DNA from: Forficula auricularia
Lineage: Eukaryota; Arthropoda; Insecta; Dermaptera; Forficulidae
Length of the DNA stretch: 64,000 nt
Direction of reading: 5' to 3'
Assembly: GCA_024734495.1 (NCBI GenBank)
Contig: JALMQS010000828.1
Coordinates: forward strand, 3,087,101 to 3,151,100
In this document: in pieces, positions 34,041-47,058 of the stretch
Layout of the letters: every line of letters begins with the position of its first letter
Numbering within the stretch: position 1 is the stretch's first letter
Translations under genes and position numbers: made by a program
Notes under the pieces: model-generated
Told to the model about the DNA's origin: nothing
Databases searched by the model: none
The model's input: the letters and a program-made list of their open reading frames with translations, nothing else

Positions 34041-34172
34041 TAGTTTCTTTATTTGTCAACAGTTTCGATGTCTTAAATCCATCCCCGCTGGGACAAATAA
34101 ACGTTAGTGAAGCTATATGTTGTTGATACACGGTACCCAACGTTTATTTGGATGTTGACAAAATAGAAATAT
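34041..34172. mobile_element. Small palindromic element abutting the foldback
   Basis: The left end TAGTTTCTTTATTTGTCAACA resembles the mirror of the right end TGTTGACAAAATAGAAATA. Inner words GGACAAATAAACGTT and AACGTTTATTTGGATG are mirrored too. The unit is about 130 bp, directly adjacent to the previous foldback, so the two may be one composite insertion. Confidence 0.5.
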
Positions 34173-34624
34173 ATTGGCTCTTTATTAAATGATTCATTAT
34201 AGAAATTACACCCCCACTCCCAAGTGATGATATTGGTTTATTATCATTATTATTTTTCCATTTATAAAAATTGAATGCCCCATGAGTTTCCTCGCTGATA
34301 GCTAATTTTCTAAAATGAAAATTATTTGAGACATAACGAATTAATTTTATTAAAAAAAAAAATATTGGGCAACAAGTTCAATATTTTACTGTTTATAATA
34401 GTAGTTGGATTTAAATAAAGAAAGCCATATATGTGGCAGAGGTATATTATTTTTTTAAATATATATAAAAGAAATATTGAATAAATACAGTTCTTTTATC
34501 AAAACAATCTCACAATTTGTATTAAATATCCAAATGTTTGAGGAGAAATTCACCCTTTACCAATGAAAATTTGGAAAAATACTTGATTTAAAAAGGATAA
34601 AGGGAAAATTTCTCCAACGTTTTT

Positions 34625-35406
34625 ACTTTACCATACAGGGTCAAGTATTGTAATCGTGCATGAAAAAAATTTTTTTTTTTCCTTCTTTTGTTCGAAATGT
34701 CTAAAAAACGGCTGCAACTATTTTGATTAAAAAAATTGAGCGAAACCATGGCATTTCGCTCTACAAAAAAGCTCTAATAAGTGAACATCGAAAAAATTAT
34801 ATTTTTCGAGATAATAATTGTTTTGTCAAAATGTCAGTTAGTCTGTGCGTTGCCAAATTTTTATGGACGAGCTAGCTCAAAAACTAGTGTGAATATCAAA
34901 ACCAAATTTCACACATAGTTTTGGTCCATTGAGATTAAGAGCTGATTAGATTTTGGTGAATATCGACCCAAAATTAATGGGGGTGGAGGGGGGTTAAAAA
35001 TTAAAAATCTAGGCCATTTGAGCAAACTCAACCAAATTTTGTATACATAATTAGTGGGACCCCAGAAGTCTAAAAATGCAAAAACTAACCTCCCAAAATG
35101 GGGGGGGGGGGAGTCAAAAAATGAAAATCTTGGCCATTTACCAAACTCAAACAAATTTTGTATACATAATCCGTAGGACCCCAGAAGTCTAAAAATTCAA
35201 AAGCTAACTGCCTAAAATGGGAGGGGGGGGTGTAGGGTCAAAAAATGAAAATATAGGCTCTTGTACCAAACTCAACCAAATTTTGTATACATAATCAATG
35301 GGTCCTCAGGTGTCTAAAAATGGAAAAACTAACCCTCCCCTACATGATTATAAATAATTTTATTAAATATTAAATATAAGTGAAGGGCAAGGTTGTATGG
35401 TAAAGT
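34625..35406. mobile_element. Dispersed repeat, copy 2, with three internal tandem units
   Basis: Same subterminal inverted ends as 15075-15596 (ACTTTACCATACAGGG and GGTTGTATGGTAAAGT) and the same interior order. The central block has three units of about 115 bp (34977-35088, 35089-35208, 35209-35335), against two in the other copy. Each unit has a G-run, AAATTTTGTATACATAAT and CAGAAGTCTAAAAATGCAAA or a close variant. Homology continues to about 35442 (GTCAGCTTATTT). A third, partial, reversed copy is at 60973-61060. Confidence 0.75.
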
Positions 35407-37202
35407 CAAGTGGATACCCACATCAGAACATGTCAGCTTATTTTATTTAATAAATGTTTTGAGATTTTTTTGATAAAATATCTATATTTATTATTACAAT
35501 CAATATTTCAAAGTAAGATATTATATAAAACATGAAATTGAAAATTATTTTTTCAAAATTATACCTGTAATTGTGTTGGTTGATTCTCAAAACAATTAGC
35601 AATCAGAAAGGTGGCTCGATCAAGTTGTCACGACGAATGTCTCCTGTTAGTTGAATTTAGTTCAAGTTCTATTGACGTCATTGATGACCCCTCTTCCTGT
35701 CTGACCTCTTTGATTTTCAATTGAGCTTCCAATTCCAAATGTCTTTGTATTTTCATTTTCGGCTCATTTTTAATTCATTGATTACACCCTCATGTTTAAG
35801 AATCGAGCCAAGAGGGTTATTTTATATTTCCGTTTGGAAAACACCAAGGTTCAAATGATGAATGATAATAACTTAAAACTGAAAAAAATCCCTATGACGA
35901 TCATAAATGTGGAAATGACATTGCAACATAATATCCTTTTAATATTATATTTAAGTTTTTTGATTTCAATAATTTTTGTGAATAATATACCTAATAACTA
36001 ATTTGAGTCGCTCAAAAGCCCATGAAAACAATTTATAAAAATAGTTGTGTTTTAAATAAGAAAATAAATTCACAAGAAATGATAAATTGGGGAAAATCGA
36101 AGAATGGAATAAAACTTTATTCTAAAACGAATAAACCTAAATAAAAATTTACCAAATTTTGAAATTTTCCAAAATAAGACTTAACAACATTGGCTTCTGA
36201 GCGATTCATATTATTCAATTCGTTTTTTTTTTCTTTCAATTGAATAATAATGATTTTATAATTAACCATCGCTATTGTATTAATCGGTCATTCTGAATAT
36301 TCATTGAGGAAACCACATTTGATTAATAAAAATTATCTTTTGTCCTTTGTTCTTATTGCCATTAGAATAATTATATAAAAAAAAAGGTTTTATAAATTAA
36401 ATTCACATTCGTTCATTTATTCAATACAAATTCTGGTGAAGAGAAATTTTTACAAAACAATTCATTTTATACCAAAGTATCTTCTTTATTAAGTTTTTTT
36501 CTGACATTTCGTTTGATTCGAAAGCTTGAACGATATTTTCTGTCTCTTAAAAAGATCTTAAAATCATAATTTATTGATCCATGGTTGCCTTTTGAATTAA
36601 TCTACGATGAAGATAATCAGAGTAAAATCAGAATTTAAAATAAAATTTTCAAAGATCCTCTTTTCGGTGAATTCACTTGTTCTAAGTTAAATATGATCCT
36701 GTAGGTTAAAATGAAACCCGCGTCTCTACTATGATGCAATTAGTTCTTCATATGATATGAATCTTTTTGTGCAGAATCAACGTTTTGACTCTCAATCACA
36801 TCTCTTTTGAGTGCTTATGATTGCATTGTGGAACAAGTCACGAATAATGAAGAAAATACATTGTATACTAATTTTATCATGAGTACAACCTTTCCACTTC
36901 ATTTTGATTAATTTAAAGTTTTCTGGGCACCCTGTGATCAAAAGAATTTTGATTTTTTGATTCTCCTCCTTTCAAAATTAAAAGTCAAAATGACGAGTAC
37001 TTTTTCCAAAAGAATTGATCAAATCATTGATATTATTTGCAAATTGCAATAAATAAATCTTTTCATCAATCTTTGAATTTAAATGGTCTTTAATTTTGAT
37101 TATTTAGATATTTTATTTTATCTTTCAAAAAACAAATTACTTACTTCAAAGATTTTCCCAAATATATTATAATATAAATAATATTATCATTAAGAAAAAT
37201 AC

Positions 37203-37348
37203 ATTAAAGAAGACAATAAAAGAGTGTGTCTTCTGCTGGAAATATAAATTTTTTAATTTGTTTATAACAAAACTAAAGCCTCGTTATAAATAAATTAAAA
37301 AATTTATTTTTCCACCAGAAGACACACTCTTTTATTGTCTTCTTTAAT
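37203..37348. mobile_element. Perfect-looking palindromic MITE
   Basis: ATTAAAGAAGACAATAAAAG and AGTGTGTCTTCTG on the left are mirrored exactly by CAGAAGACACACTCTTTTAT and TGTCTTCTTTAAT on the right. The inner part AATTTTTTAATTTGTTTATA is also mirrored. 146 bp, foldable end to end. The GACACACTCTTT core relates it to the elements at 5954 and 26574. Confidence 0.75.
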
Positions 37349-38379
37349 TCATAAAAATTCTGCTACTGAAAGAAATAATGATCAAAGAATTTAAATGGGT
37401 TTTGTAGTTCGTAATATATTCAATATTCAGTTGCTATTTATTATTTATTTATTTTTTAATTGGAATTTTTAGCATGTCTTATTCCTTTTCAATTAAATTT
37501 ATTCATCTACTAAATAAATAGGACAGTCGATTTAGTCAGAAACAAATGACGGATTACTTATTAAATGAATATAAATGAAACTAATACACTCTACTTTGTC
37601 TTAGTGTGGTTATTATTCTAGAAAATATCCTTAAGACATACTTCAGTGGAAAATTTATTTCGATAATTAATATCTTGAGATAAGAAACTTTCATTTTTCC
37701 CCCTCAGGTTTAAGTTACTGATTTTAGAATCTTCTCTTTGCAACAGCTTTTTCAGTATAAATAAAGTTATTTACATTCAGAAAATTTAATATGTAAATAG
37801 TTCGGATAAAGAAATTAAACATGATAGTCATCTCTTTCAAAATTCATCGGGTTCACTAACTAATCAGTGAATTCGTTAATCTGAAACATTAGCGAATTAA
37901 GTTAAAAAATAGATTTCTTTTCATGTTGAGTTGTTTATCAAAAGAGATTTTTTGGCTGAAACCACCAAGATTAAACATTTTTAATCTCATCAGAATACAG
38001 AACGTTAGGACACCTAGTTTAGGTGCTTGTGATGTCATTACAAAAAGCCACCCCGGAAATGATTTCGAGAAAAGTCAAAAAGCATCTCTTTAGAAGGGGG
38101 TATTATTAATAATTATTGATTCAGTAATGAATGCATATTATTATTAATAAATCCATTTTCTGAGCCATTCAATTCTTTAAATATGTGATAATTCACTATT
38201 AACTTATTTAATTTAAAAAAAGTTTTTCCATTTCAGATATTCGTTATTCACTTTGAAAAAATTTAATTAACTGATTTTATAAAACTTTAATGATATTAAC
38301 AAATAATATTTATTAAGTGGATATTGATGAGGCAGTCCAAAAAGAAGAAGATAATTTATAATCTTTTTATTCATAGACC

Positions 38380-38411
38380 GACGTTTCGGAGGCTGTTACC
38401 TCCTTCTTCAG
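38380..38411 (-). ncRNA. Minimal hammerhead-like motif, intact boxes
   Basis: Minus strand: CTGAAGA, extra A, GGAGG, loop, GCCTCC, GAAACGTC. Same layout as 12753-12784, with the loop GTAACA in place of GAATA. Confidence 0.6.
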
Positions 38412-38615
38412 GGTTTTGAAGGAAATCCAATGCCACATAACAATAATATATTGTATTTCATTCTCATCAGAATTATAATGTACTACAGCAGAATTATAAT
38501 GTACTACATTATAATTCTGCTGAGAATGAAATACAATATATTATTGTTACTGTCACTGAAAGAGGAGACAGAGGGGAATGTCGCATTGCATTTATTTCAC
38601 TGACTTTTCAAAACC

Positions 38616-38647
38616 CTGAAGAAGGAGGGGATAGCCTCCGAAACGTC
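38616..38647 (+). ncRNA. Minimal hammerhead-like motif, intact boxes
   Basis: CTGAAGA, extra A, GGAGG, loop GGATAG, CCTCC, GAAACGTC. Both arms of this foldback therefore keep the core boxes. Confidence 0.6.
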
Positions 38648-39204
38648 GGTTTATGAATAAAAATATAGTATAAATTATCTTCTTCTTTTTTGGACTGCCT
38701 CATCAATATCCACTCAATTTCACTTATCAGTCCGTCTCCAAAAATTACTCCAATATTTATTAAATCGTATGTAAATTGGAATTAAACTACCTACCATTAT
38801 TAAATAATGTTTTACCAAGAACCAACACCATGTCCCCCAACAATTATTAGTCTTACTTTTATTTTTTATTCAAATTTTGCAAATGAATAAATGCGAAGTT
38901 AACTTAATAAATATTCACTTTACTCAAATTTATACCTAAAATTGTGTATTGAATGCTTTGGTGGAAAAGTTATTTATTAAAAGAGGTTTTGACTGCAATC
39001 ACTGAGTGAGTGAGATAGGCTCTACCTCTAGTAATTAATCTCTTAACGATTATTTAACAACAATTCCAGAATCTGGTGTCGAAACGTTGTGAATTTTGAT
39101 AAGTAATTTCATTAAAAATATCCAAACTTAGCTGAAACTTCTATTTTGATAAGTTTATCCCTATTTATTTGTTTACTTTAGGCGAATCGCTATTAATATT
39201 AGCC

Positions 39205-39465
39205 GAAATCAAAGGAGAATTGATGGAAGGCAGTCCAAGGATGAAAAATAAAATTACGAAAAAAAGAAATTTATTATAACATCACTTTCATAATCTTAAA
39301 AACTAACATTTCAGAGAATCTTCTATCCACCTTCAGGGTATAGGGTCAACAAAGGAAACTTCCTTTTTCTCCTTCACCAGTGCAGTTCTTTATTTTTTAT
39401 TAATGTGCTGCCTTCAATTAATTCTCCATTGAAATTCTACCAGACCGTCACTCCAAAAGAAAATA
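39205..39465. mobile_element. Degenerate Penelope-like foldback
   Basis: The arms GGAGAATTGATGGAAGGCAG and, mirrored, GCTGCCTTCAATTAATTCTCC enclose a minus-strand CTGAAGGTGGATAGAAGATT, CTCTGAAATG core: a hammerhead-like motif with the GAAAC box changed to GAAAT and the 5' block shortened. The right tail GAAATTCTACCAGACCGTC matches the tail of the 13924 family. It lies only about 165 bp before the distal last exon. Confidence 0.55.
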
Positions 39466-39627
39466 ATTGTAATAATAGCCCATATTTTCGTGGAATATAG
39501 ACCATTAACAAATTCGACTGGGTGGGAACGATGACATTATTTCTTTCAAACGTCTCTAGTTGATAATATTTCCTTGACCATTCGCTGTCTGCCTGTGTGC
39601 GTGTAGCATTTGTGTTTCCGGTTTCAG

Positions 39628-39712
39628 GATATCGATGGAGACAGCAGGAATGCCGATGCCCGGCTACCATTACATCGCGCCTAATCACATTGTAAAGGCG
39701 CCCATTCACTAA
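39628..39712 (+). CDS. mub: Alternative last exon 4 (tail ISMETAGMPMPGYHYIAP...)
   Basis: The acceptor TTCCGGTTTCAG enters in phase 2. AG plus G gives Arg, then ISMETAGMPMPGYHYIAPNH and IVKAPIH, with TAA at 39710-39712. The 28-residue tail is compact. I recall a similar ISMETAG...GYHYIAP ending from insect mub isoforms, so I consider it well supported. Selecting this tail requires splicing over 16 kb past the other last exons. Confidence 0.9.
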
Positions 39713-42700
39713 TGAAGTTGAAATTATCCAATTCAAAAGACGAAAAGAATACAATACACTTGCAAAATATATATATACTTTATATATTATATATAAACAA
39801 CAACAACAAATTTCAAAGAAACCACTTCCGATCGGAGGTTGTCCAGCGTCCAGCAACTGTTCATCCTTGGCAACGTTTCGGAGCCGCTTCCGGGTCCTTG
39901 CAATCTAAAGAAGAGTTCAAGACGATCAAGAGTAAAAACAAGCCAGGTTCGTACCGGTTAAGTATCGCTCTTTCGTCTTGGCCCACTCTTCTGACTCTCC
40001 CACTCTCACGAGATTCATCTTGTGCTGGACTCTTCAATATCATTTGACGGTATAGGGATCAAAGCCAAAGATTTGTGATTTTATTTTATCTTATTTCTCT
40101 CTTTTATTTTTTATTTATTAATTATTATATTCATAATATATTTGTTGTTTTTAGATATATTATTATTATTATTATTATATTAAACTATTTATTATTATTA
40201 TTAATATTTTAAATATTAGATTATATTAAAATATAATCGATATTATTATTAAGGTGTTTGTACGCTATTTAGCGTGATATAATCTCACATTAGAGTAATA
40301 ATAAATAAAAAATAAAAAAACAACTTATTTTAGGATTGAAAATAAAATAAAATAAAAATAGGGAAAATGAAAAAAAAACAATGTGATTATAGTTTTGATG
40401 TTGACAATTTTTTTAATTAGTTATTATATATTTATTTATTTATTAATTTTTACTTTTTGTTGCCACCAGCTATATGTTATATATATTTTAAATCAATGCA
40501 AAAACTAAAAAAAAGATTTGCTCTATTAATTCTCATCTTTTTTTCTTCATTTGGAAATTAGTGTCTTCCTAAATAAATAATATTAGTTTAAGAAAAAAAG
40601 ATAATGAAAAATTTACCTTTTTTCGGAGAAAAAAGCAATTTATGGAATTCTTAACTTTAAAGATATATATACACATTATATATATATTTATATAATTTTT
40701 TATAACGAATGAATATAAAAATAATCCCTAGAAAAAGTGGAAAAACATAAATACGAAACATATTTTGATACATTTTCTCTTTCTCTTTCATCCATTGGAA
40801 ACTTCGATGCATAGTCGATCAATTTTCAAGACTTAAGAAGTCTTTAAAGATCGGACTAATTACTAGAAGTAACGTGCGCAATATACACAAATATTTGAAC
40901 GATAATTTGAAATTATGTATCTGAAAAAGTACTTGGAATTAGTGAGCTTTATTATTTTTATAAAATTCAAGTTCGAAAAAGCAAATGTTAATTTAATAGG
41001 CTAAATTGTTCATAAATAGATCTCGTAATAAATTTACCGTCTAGCTTATTCTTATTCTAATTAATATTTTCAATTTTGGTCTTATAAATTATCATTTAAA
41101 ATTTATTGCAATTTTTCAATCTTGCTTTTTCTTGCACTTATCAAATCAATTTTCAAAAAATAATAATTCAATCAACCTCAAAAGTATTTATAAGTGAAAT
41201 GGATGATTGAACGATCATTTCTCCACGCTTTTTTAATAAACTTTTCGAAAAATCATTTAATTTTTTATTTATATTTTAGAGACGAAACATTTTAATATAT
41301 AAATTATAGTGATTACCTCACTTGGAAAAAAAAAATCAATTTTATTTTTAGAGCTCTGAATATTAAAATTAGTCTAGTGTCTAGAGGACTAGAGATTCGA
41401 CTACAGAATCCCGCTCCGGTCAGCGAATTTTCATCGAACAAATTCAAGGGAAGGAGCTAATTTCTCAGAACATTACTATAAAGATAATTGGGATCGGATA
41501 TATAAGCGAGGCTTATTTATTAATGGCTGCAGCAAGAGAGTCAATCAGCCAGTATGGCACATGAAGGAGATGATTTAATGCAAGAAATCCTACCCCTTTC
41601 TCTTTGAATTCAACTGACATTTTATTACAAAGTTATTTAAGGATTTATTTTATTAAACAAACTTTTTTAATATTAGATAGAATCAATCAACCAATCAATC
41701 ATATCGTATTAAAAATGTGATTTATAAATTCTTAGTATTTAAGGGGAAAGTAAAAATCTTATATGTATATATACATACGCACTCCTACCCCCTCTCTTTT
41801 TACATTTTAACTTACCCAAATGTGTTCAATAGAAGATCAGGGTTTAACTCATTTCAAAATTTCACTATTTTTTCGATTCCTCATAATGGGCATTAAAATA
41901 AACAAATCAATACACTGAGAGGGACCCAAGAGTGATTTTTCCTTTTTAGTGAAACACATATCAGAATTCATTAAGGACGTTCAAGGAGAAGAAGGAATCT
42001 TCTGAGAAATTTCAAGGATTGTTACCTTTAAGAAATGGATGTTTCGTAAACGGAGAAAGAGAAAAAATTTGAAATATGTTTGCCCACCTTCTTTAGCATA
42101 TCATTTGAAGATTCTTCAATCCAGTCAACCATATCTTAGAAAAGCATATCGGAGTATTATCCTCCCCCTATCGGATCCCTTTCAGGGAAATCACTGCTTC
42201 TTCCTCCGAATAAAATGTGCCAAGCAATTGGTTATATCATTTATTAGATATATATACATATATATTAAATATATATACATATATGTATATCTTCTTATAT
42301 ATTGCTCATATTTAAAAAAGACATTTTTGTCGTTTTTTTAGTGAGAAATTGAATTATTTATTATTAATTTTTTATATTAAATTAAGTTGTCAAAAAAAAA
42401 GAATATTATTTTTGAAATGGTCCAAGTTTTGATGTTAATTTTTCAAAATTTCAAATACTCTTCCAGGTACTTTTCAAAAATTCTATTCTTTTTTTTTTAA
42501 GGTAGATGTTAAAAAAAATATCCGTGTGCCAATAAATTAATTAAAATTATTTGTCAGACATAAAAACGAGGGGCCATGCGCGCTCCCCCCGAAATTAATG
42601 GGTAAATTTACTAAAGTATTTGTACTAAGATGGCCAAAAAAAAGGCTTTTTGGCTTGGCGGTAATCTTCTTGCTGTGATTAGTGATAGATTCAATTAGAG

Positions 42701-45330
42701 AAAACTTTTCATTTAACTCGGAGTAAAAGTAAAATAAATAAATATTAAAATAAAAAAAAAAATAATAATAAAGTAATAAAAAAAATAGTGATTTTACAAA
42801 TGCGAGTGTTGCTCAACTCGGATCTCGAATCATACCAGAGAAGGTAAACTCTAATATAATACTTCTCTGAAAAATAAAACAAAAGTATTATTATTATTAA
42901 TATTATTGTAATTATTATATCCATGGAATAATACAGTTAGCATTAAAAAAAGAAAAGAAAAAATAATTCAAGGGAGAAAGATACAAAGAAAGAAAGAAAA
43001 AGACAGAAACATATCGAAGGGAAGCTGATGAGAACAAAAAGGGTGGCTTTTTTTAATCATTTTTAAAATGATTGAACTTATTCATATATAAATATATAGT
43101 TATAAGATATTATATATTTTAGCTTTAAAAGGAGAAAAAAAGGGAACTATGCAAAACTCTGAACCGAGTCTTTGAAAAGCTAAAATCAAGGAAAGAAAAG
43201 GAAAAAACTTTCCTACTAAAAAAAAATTCTAATTGAAACAACAACACAGACAATCGATAAAATACATTTATGTTAAATTTAATATATAGATGTGTTGTTA
43301 AATGCACTCTACATTTTAAAAATAATATAATAATAATATAATAAAAAAACATCACCTAATTTTTCTAGATAAGAATAATAATAATGTTAACATATTTTTT
43401 ATGTTGTTCACATAATTATTTTTAATGGATTTTTCATTAAAAAAATTCTCTAAAAAAATCTTTAAAAAAATATAAATACATAAGTACAAAAAAAAAAAAA
43501 AAATAATAATAATTAAAAAAAAAAATATTGATGTTTTTAAGAAACACTATTCGTAAAATGATATTAAAAAAAAAAAAAAAAAAAAATTAACAACAACAAA
43601 TAGGAAATTTTTAATTCTCATTCAAACTTTGACTCTCCTTAAAATTATTATTATTATTACCATTAATAATTGATGATAATGCATACAATATTAGTATAGA
43701 ATTTGTATATAGAATTCCTTTGCGAAATTGCACCCATATATATTTACATATATATATATATATATATATATTTAACATTTTTAGATAAAAATGAAAGTCT
43801 GCCTGTTTTAATGAACGCGATGTGCCAAAACGTTTTTTGTTTTTAAATATATTGTGCCAATTATACTTTGCACTTCTTAACGAATCACACGCAATTTTAA
43901 CAAATAAATATAATTCATTTTTAGATCCATTGATGTTGTAAAAAAAAGCAACAAATGATGTGCAAATGTTTCAAATTTTATACTTAGAATGGTCGGGTAT
44001 TCAGCAATTTTAGCACTAATGTTACACTTCATTCCTCTTAGAGATAGGGAAGTGTTATTTTTTCCGATTTTTTAATTCATTATTTTATCTCAAAATAAAT
44101 AAATTTAGGAAAATTTTAATATTAAATTTATTGTGAATATTTAGATGTTTTTAAAGTTTTTCGTTTTTACTTAGGTTTGTATGATCACATAGAAAACTGA
44201 TTGAATTTTCAAAGAGAACATCCAATAACGTTTTTTATTGGGCGATTTAGTATTTGTTGCATTATAAACCTAAATAAAGTTAATACTAAACCAGGTCGAT
44301 GAAGTCAGCACTTTCTCTCAGTGCGCACTGGAGTTAATCCAACATAGAACGCTGTAAGAGAAAATAATTAAACGAGTGTTTGGTATATTGTCAGTAAATC
44401 ATTTCCACTGGCTTGATCAGAAACTCGGAATCGGGATTTCCATCTACAAATATCATGCGTGAGTTTTTCATTTTAGCCTCAAATTCTAACTCGTTGATAT
44501 CAAGTTATTTTTATTAAATTATCTGGAAATTTTAATATTTTTATTTATTCATTATTTTTATAAATGAATAATATGATATTATTTATGTGATTTTCTTAAT
44601 CTATATATTAATATTCATTTGTAACAAAAATATGAGCTGCTACCATTCATTAACAAAAAAGTTTATAAACATAATATGTCCGTAAATGTACTCTTAACGA
44701 CGGGAGGCAGGCTAAACCTAGTAATGAATTCACGCAAAAATTTTCAAATTTTTTCTTATTGTGTTGAAAAATATCTGGAACTTGGAGAAAGATCATTTTC
44801 AACCATGATTGTCTGTCTCTATGTCTGGATTCAGATACCCACGATAACTTACCTAAGAGCATGGAAAAAGTTCGTTTTTATGCTAAAATGTTTTTATTTC
44901 CATTGTGGATTAGATTTTGGGCTTTCTAGCTCCAGATCTTCCCGTTCAAAAAATAACATTTATTGACTAATTTTTTGAGATTTTAATCCGTTTCTATAGT
45001 AAAAAATAAAAACAATCGAACCAATGTGTTTTGTATTAATCAAAACAGCATACCAAGTCTTGAAAATGTTGCACTTTTTCCTTCAATTCATATTACTGTT
45101 ACATGATATACCATAACATAACAGCTAGATGAACACAAACAAATTTTCTCGTTCTACCCAACGATGTGGTCCGATTTAACCATTATCAATGTATAAGGAA
45201 TGTGTCACTCAGCAATCAAGAAGGAATTACTAGTAATTGGTAAAAAAAAAAAAAATCACAAAATTATGTACTCAAACTTGCTTGCTCATATAAAAATAAT
45301 TTATTTTATTTTCACCCATAATAAAATATC
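39713..45330 (+). other. Probable long 3' UTR and downstream sequence, no genes
   Basis: After the 39712 stop, about 350 nt of moderately GC sequence (to about 40060) looks like 3' UTR. It then becomes extremely AT-rich with many AATAAA-like words, so the poly(A) site cannot be placed. No transposon ends were found for over 5 kb, unlike the introns. That is compatible with selection on a long UTR, or with chance. Short open frames here (for example around 42040 and 43130-43350) lack domains and have AT-driven composition. Confidence 0.35.
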
Positions 45331-45334
45331 TTGG

Positions 45335-45480
45335 TATAGCTTATAGCACGTCTGCTTCAACATAGTGATGATGATCAACCGGGAGTCCAGAGTTCAAGCC
45401 TCGTGCACGGCAAAATTTTGACTGGCTACAATCTGGTTCCTGCACTAAAGCTACTGAGAGCTAAATAAAGTATCATTCTA
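45335..45480 (+). mobile_element. tRNA-derived SINE-like segment
   Basis: TTGGTATAGCTTATAGCACG resembles an A box and GAGTTCAAGCC, about 45 nt later, a B box. GTGCACGGC and a body with CTGGCTACAATCTGG follow, ending at AGCTAAATAAAG. No target duplication was identified. It differs from the 9001 and 21945 segments, so it is a third SINE-like lineage or an old one. Confidence 0.45.
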
Positions 45481-46299
45481 CATAGAATCTTGCTAAATGG
45501 ACTTTAGTATCCAAAGCTTCAACACATACATGAAACGGTTTATTTGTGGACATATGTTTATATCATCTTTTTGTTTATTTTCATTAAAGGAATAATGAAG
45601 TAAGTAGTGGTCTATATTTTTGTTAAACCTGTTTATTTAAAGATATCATCTGTTTGACTTTTAGAAATTATATCGAGTTTAATAATGTATTATATAATTT
45701 CATTTGTTTTAACTTATGTATAAAACATTCCCTAGAATTAAATTCTAATTCTAGATTATAATAATATTTCTCTTTTTGATAGAAAATTCAATTAATTTTC
45801 TTACTAAATACTTGTGATCACAGTAAAGGTGATATTTTTATCTAAATGGGGAATGACAATTTCTCATTGATTTTGCTCAAAATGAACGTATTTTTTATAG
45901 TATTATTATTTTAAACCTGGCAATAATAAATAAATAAATCTTTGATTTAGAATAATTTAAGTAGGTCAAACCAATCCATTGATTCATTATTCACTCATCG
46001 CACGTCATTTTACGGGTATTTTTCTCCCATTTTGGTTTAATGTTTAACAACACCTAATCTCTTTTTAATCTTAAAATAATTGAGCTGTGATTTTTATCTA
46101 AATAAATTTAAAAAATTAATTTCATTTGAAAAAAAAAATATTTTCAATTTTTAATTTTGGAATAAAAAATAATACAATCTAAAAAAGTGACCAAATTTCA
46201 TTTTTTTTTTTTTATCATTTAAAATATTATATATATATCTAAATATAAATGCAAATCTTGTTCAAATTAGAGGTATACATGCAGCAGCTACGCAATAGA

Positions 46300-46655
46300 G
46301 ACCCGAGGTGACATGCCCCCTGCCCTTCTGGACTAGAAACGAAAAAAATAAAATAAATAATAATAATATTAAAAAAAAAAACCAAAACCATCATCTAACT
46401 GCTCCCCCTCCCCACAGAGAATGCTCCTTTCTATTCAACATCATTAAAAAATATAAAAAAAAAAATTAAAAATTAAAAAGTAAATAAAAATTAAAACGGG
46501 AAACCAAGAAATTATAATAATAGCAATCAATGGGAAAGGGGATAAAAACAGAGAACTCGTTTATTTTTCTAAATGAAAGAAAAACAAAACCGGACCCGAG
46601 AGTTTGCCCAAGGCAAAGTGAGCTCACCCCCTATCCTCCCCTTACCCGCTGATAA
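46300..46655 (+). promoter_or_regulatory. C-rich patches in the putative distal 3' UTR
   Basis: Sense-strand C clusters: ATGCCCCCTGCCC (about 46312), GCTCCCCCTCCCCAC (about 46402) and CACCCCCTATCCTCCCC (about 46627). They stand out in sequence that is otherwise A/T. Similar patches recur at about 49773 and 51947-51990. They would suit PCBP binding if transcribed. Confidence 0.3.
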
Positions 46656-47058
46656 TTTAATTTAATTATTCTTTCAGGAGTTTTTTTTTTACTATTTTAT
46701 TCGTACAGAAAAAATTAAGTGTTTTTTCATAGATTTTTTTTTCTAAATATCTAAAAAAATGCTCAATTTTTTTTCTAATTAAGCGAAATCACAACATTAA
46801 ACCTTATAAAAAGTTTTATAGAGTAAATCTCGTAGAAAGAATATTTTAAGGAATATCAATTATTTTTAAAATGTTTTTACAGTAAGCATTACGTTCGTTT
46901 GTGTGAGAGTGGTCAAATTTTATGTCTGCTCGATCTAAAAAATCATTTAGATTATTTAGAATATCAAAACGAAATTTTATCTCATTGTTTTGAATTTAGA
47001 TTACTCTCTATTTAGATTTTGGTTGAAATCAGATCACTCTTTAATATCGCTTAAGATA

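Larger units (their letters stand above)
38316..38716. mobile_element. Penelope-like foldback, copy 2 of the 12679 family
   Basis: The ends AAGTGGATATTGATGAGGCA and mirror, the hammerhead-like motifs in opposite orientations (38380-38411 minus, 38616-38647 plus) and the central TAATTCTGCTGAGAATGAA all match 12679-13119. The left arm has lost about 50 bp between the motif and the centre compared with the right. The unique tail CTTATCAGTCCGTCTCC is on the right side here, opposite to copy 1. Confidence 0.75.
29785..39627 (+). other. 3' UTR of the middle isoform and long intron to the distal last exon
   Basis: Nearly 10 kb of AT-rich sequence. The first few hundred bases are probably 3' UTR of the isoform ending at 29784. 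Repeats recognised are 31942-32123, 33562-34040, 34041-34172, 34625-35406, 37203-37348, 38316-38716 and 39205-39465. In 30120-31930, 32130-33550 and 35450-37200 I see TA/TTTA-rich unique sequence with (TA)n tracts (31921-31940, 32223-32240) and no gene. Confidence 0.5.

Noticed and set aside
39853..39945. Possible extra exon after the distal stop (KEEFKTIKSKNKPG-like text before GTTCGTACC)
   Set aside because: It lies in the 3' UTR of the ISMET tail, has a weak donor, and I recognise no family match; it is more likely UTR.
42039..42341. 100-codon open frame
   Set aside because: AT-driven codon content, no domain and no splice or start context that links it to a gene.
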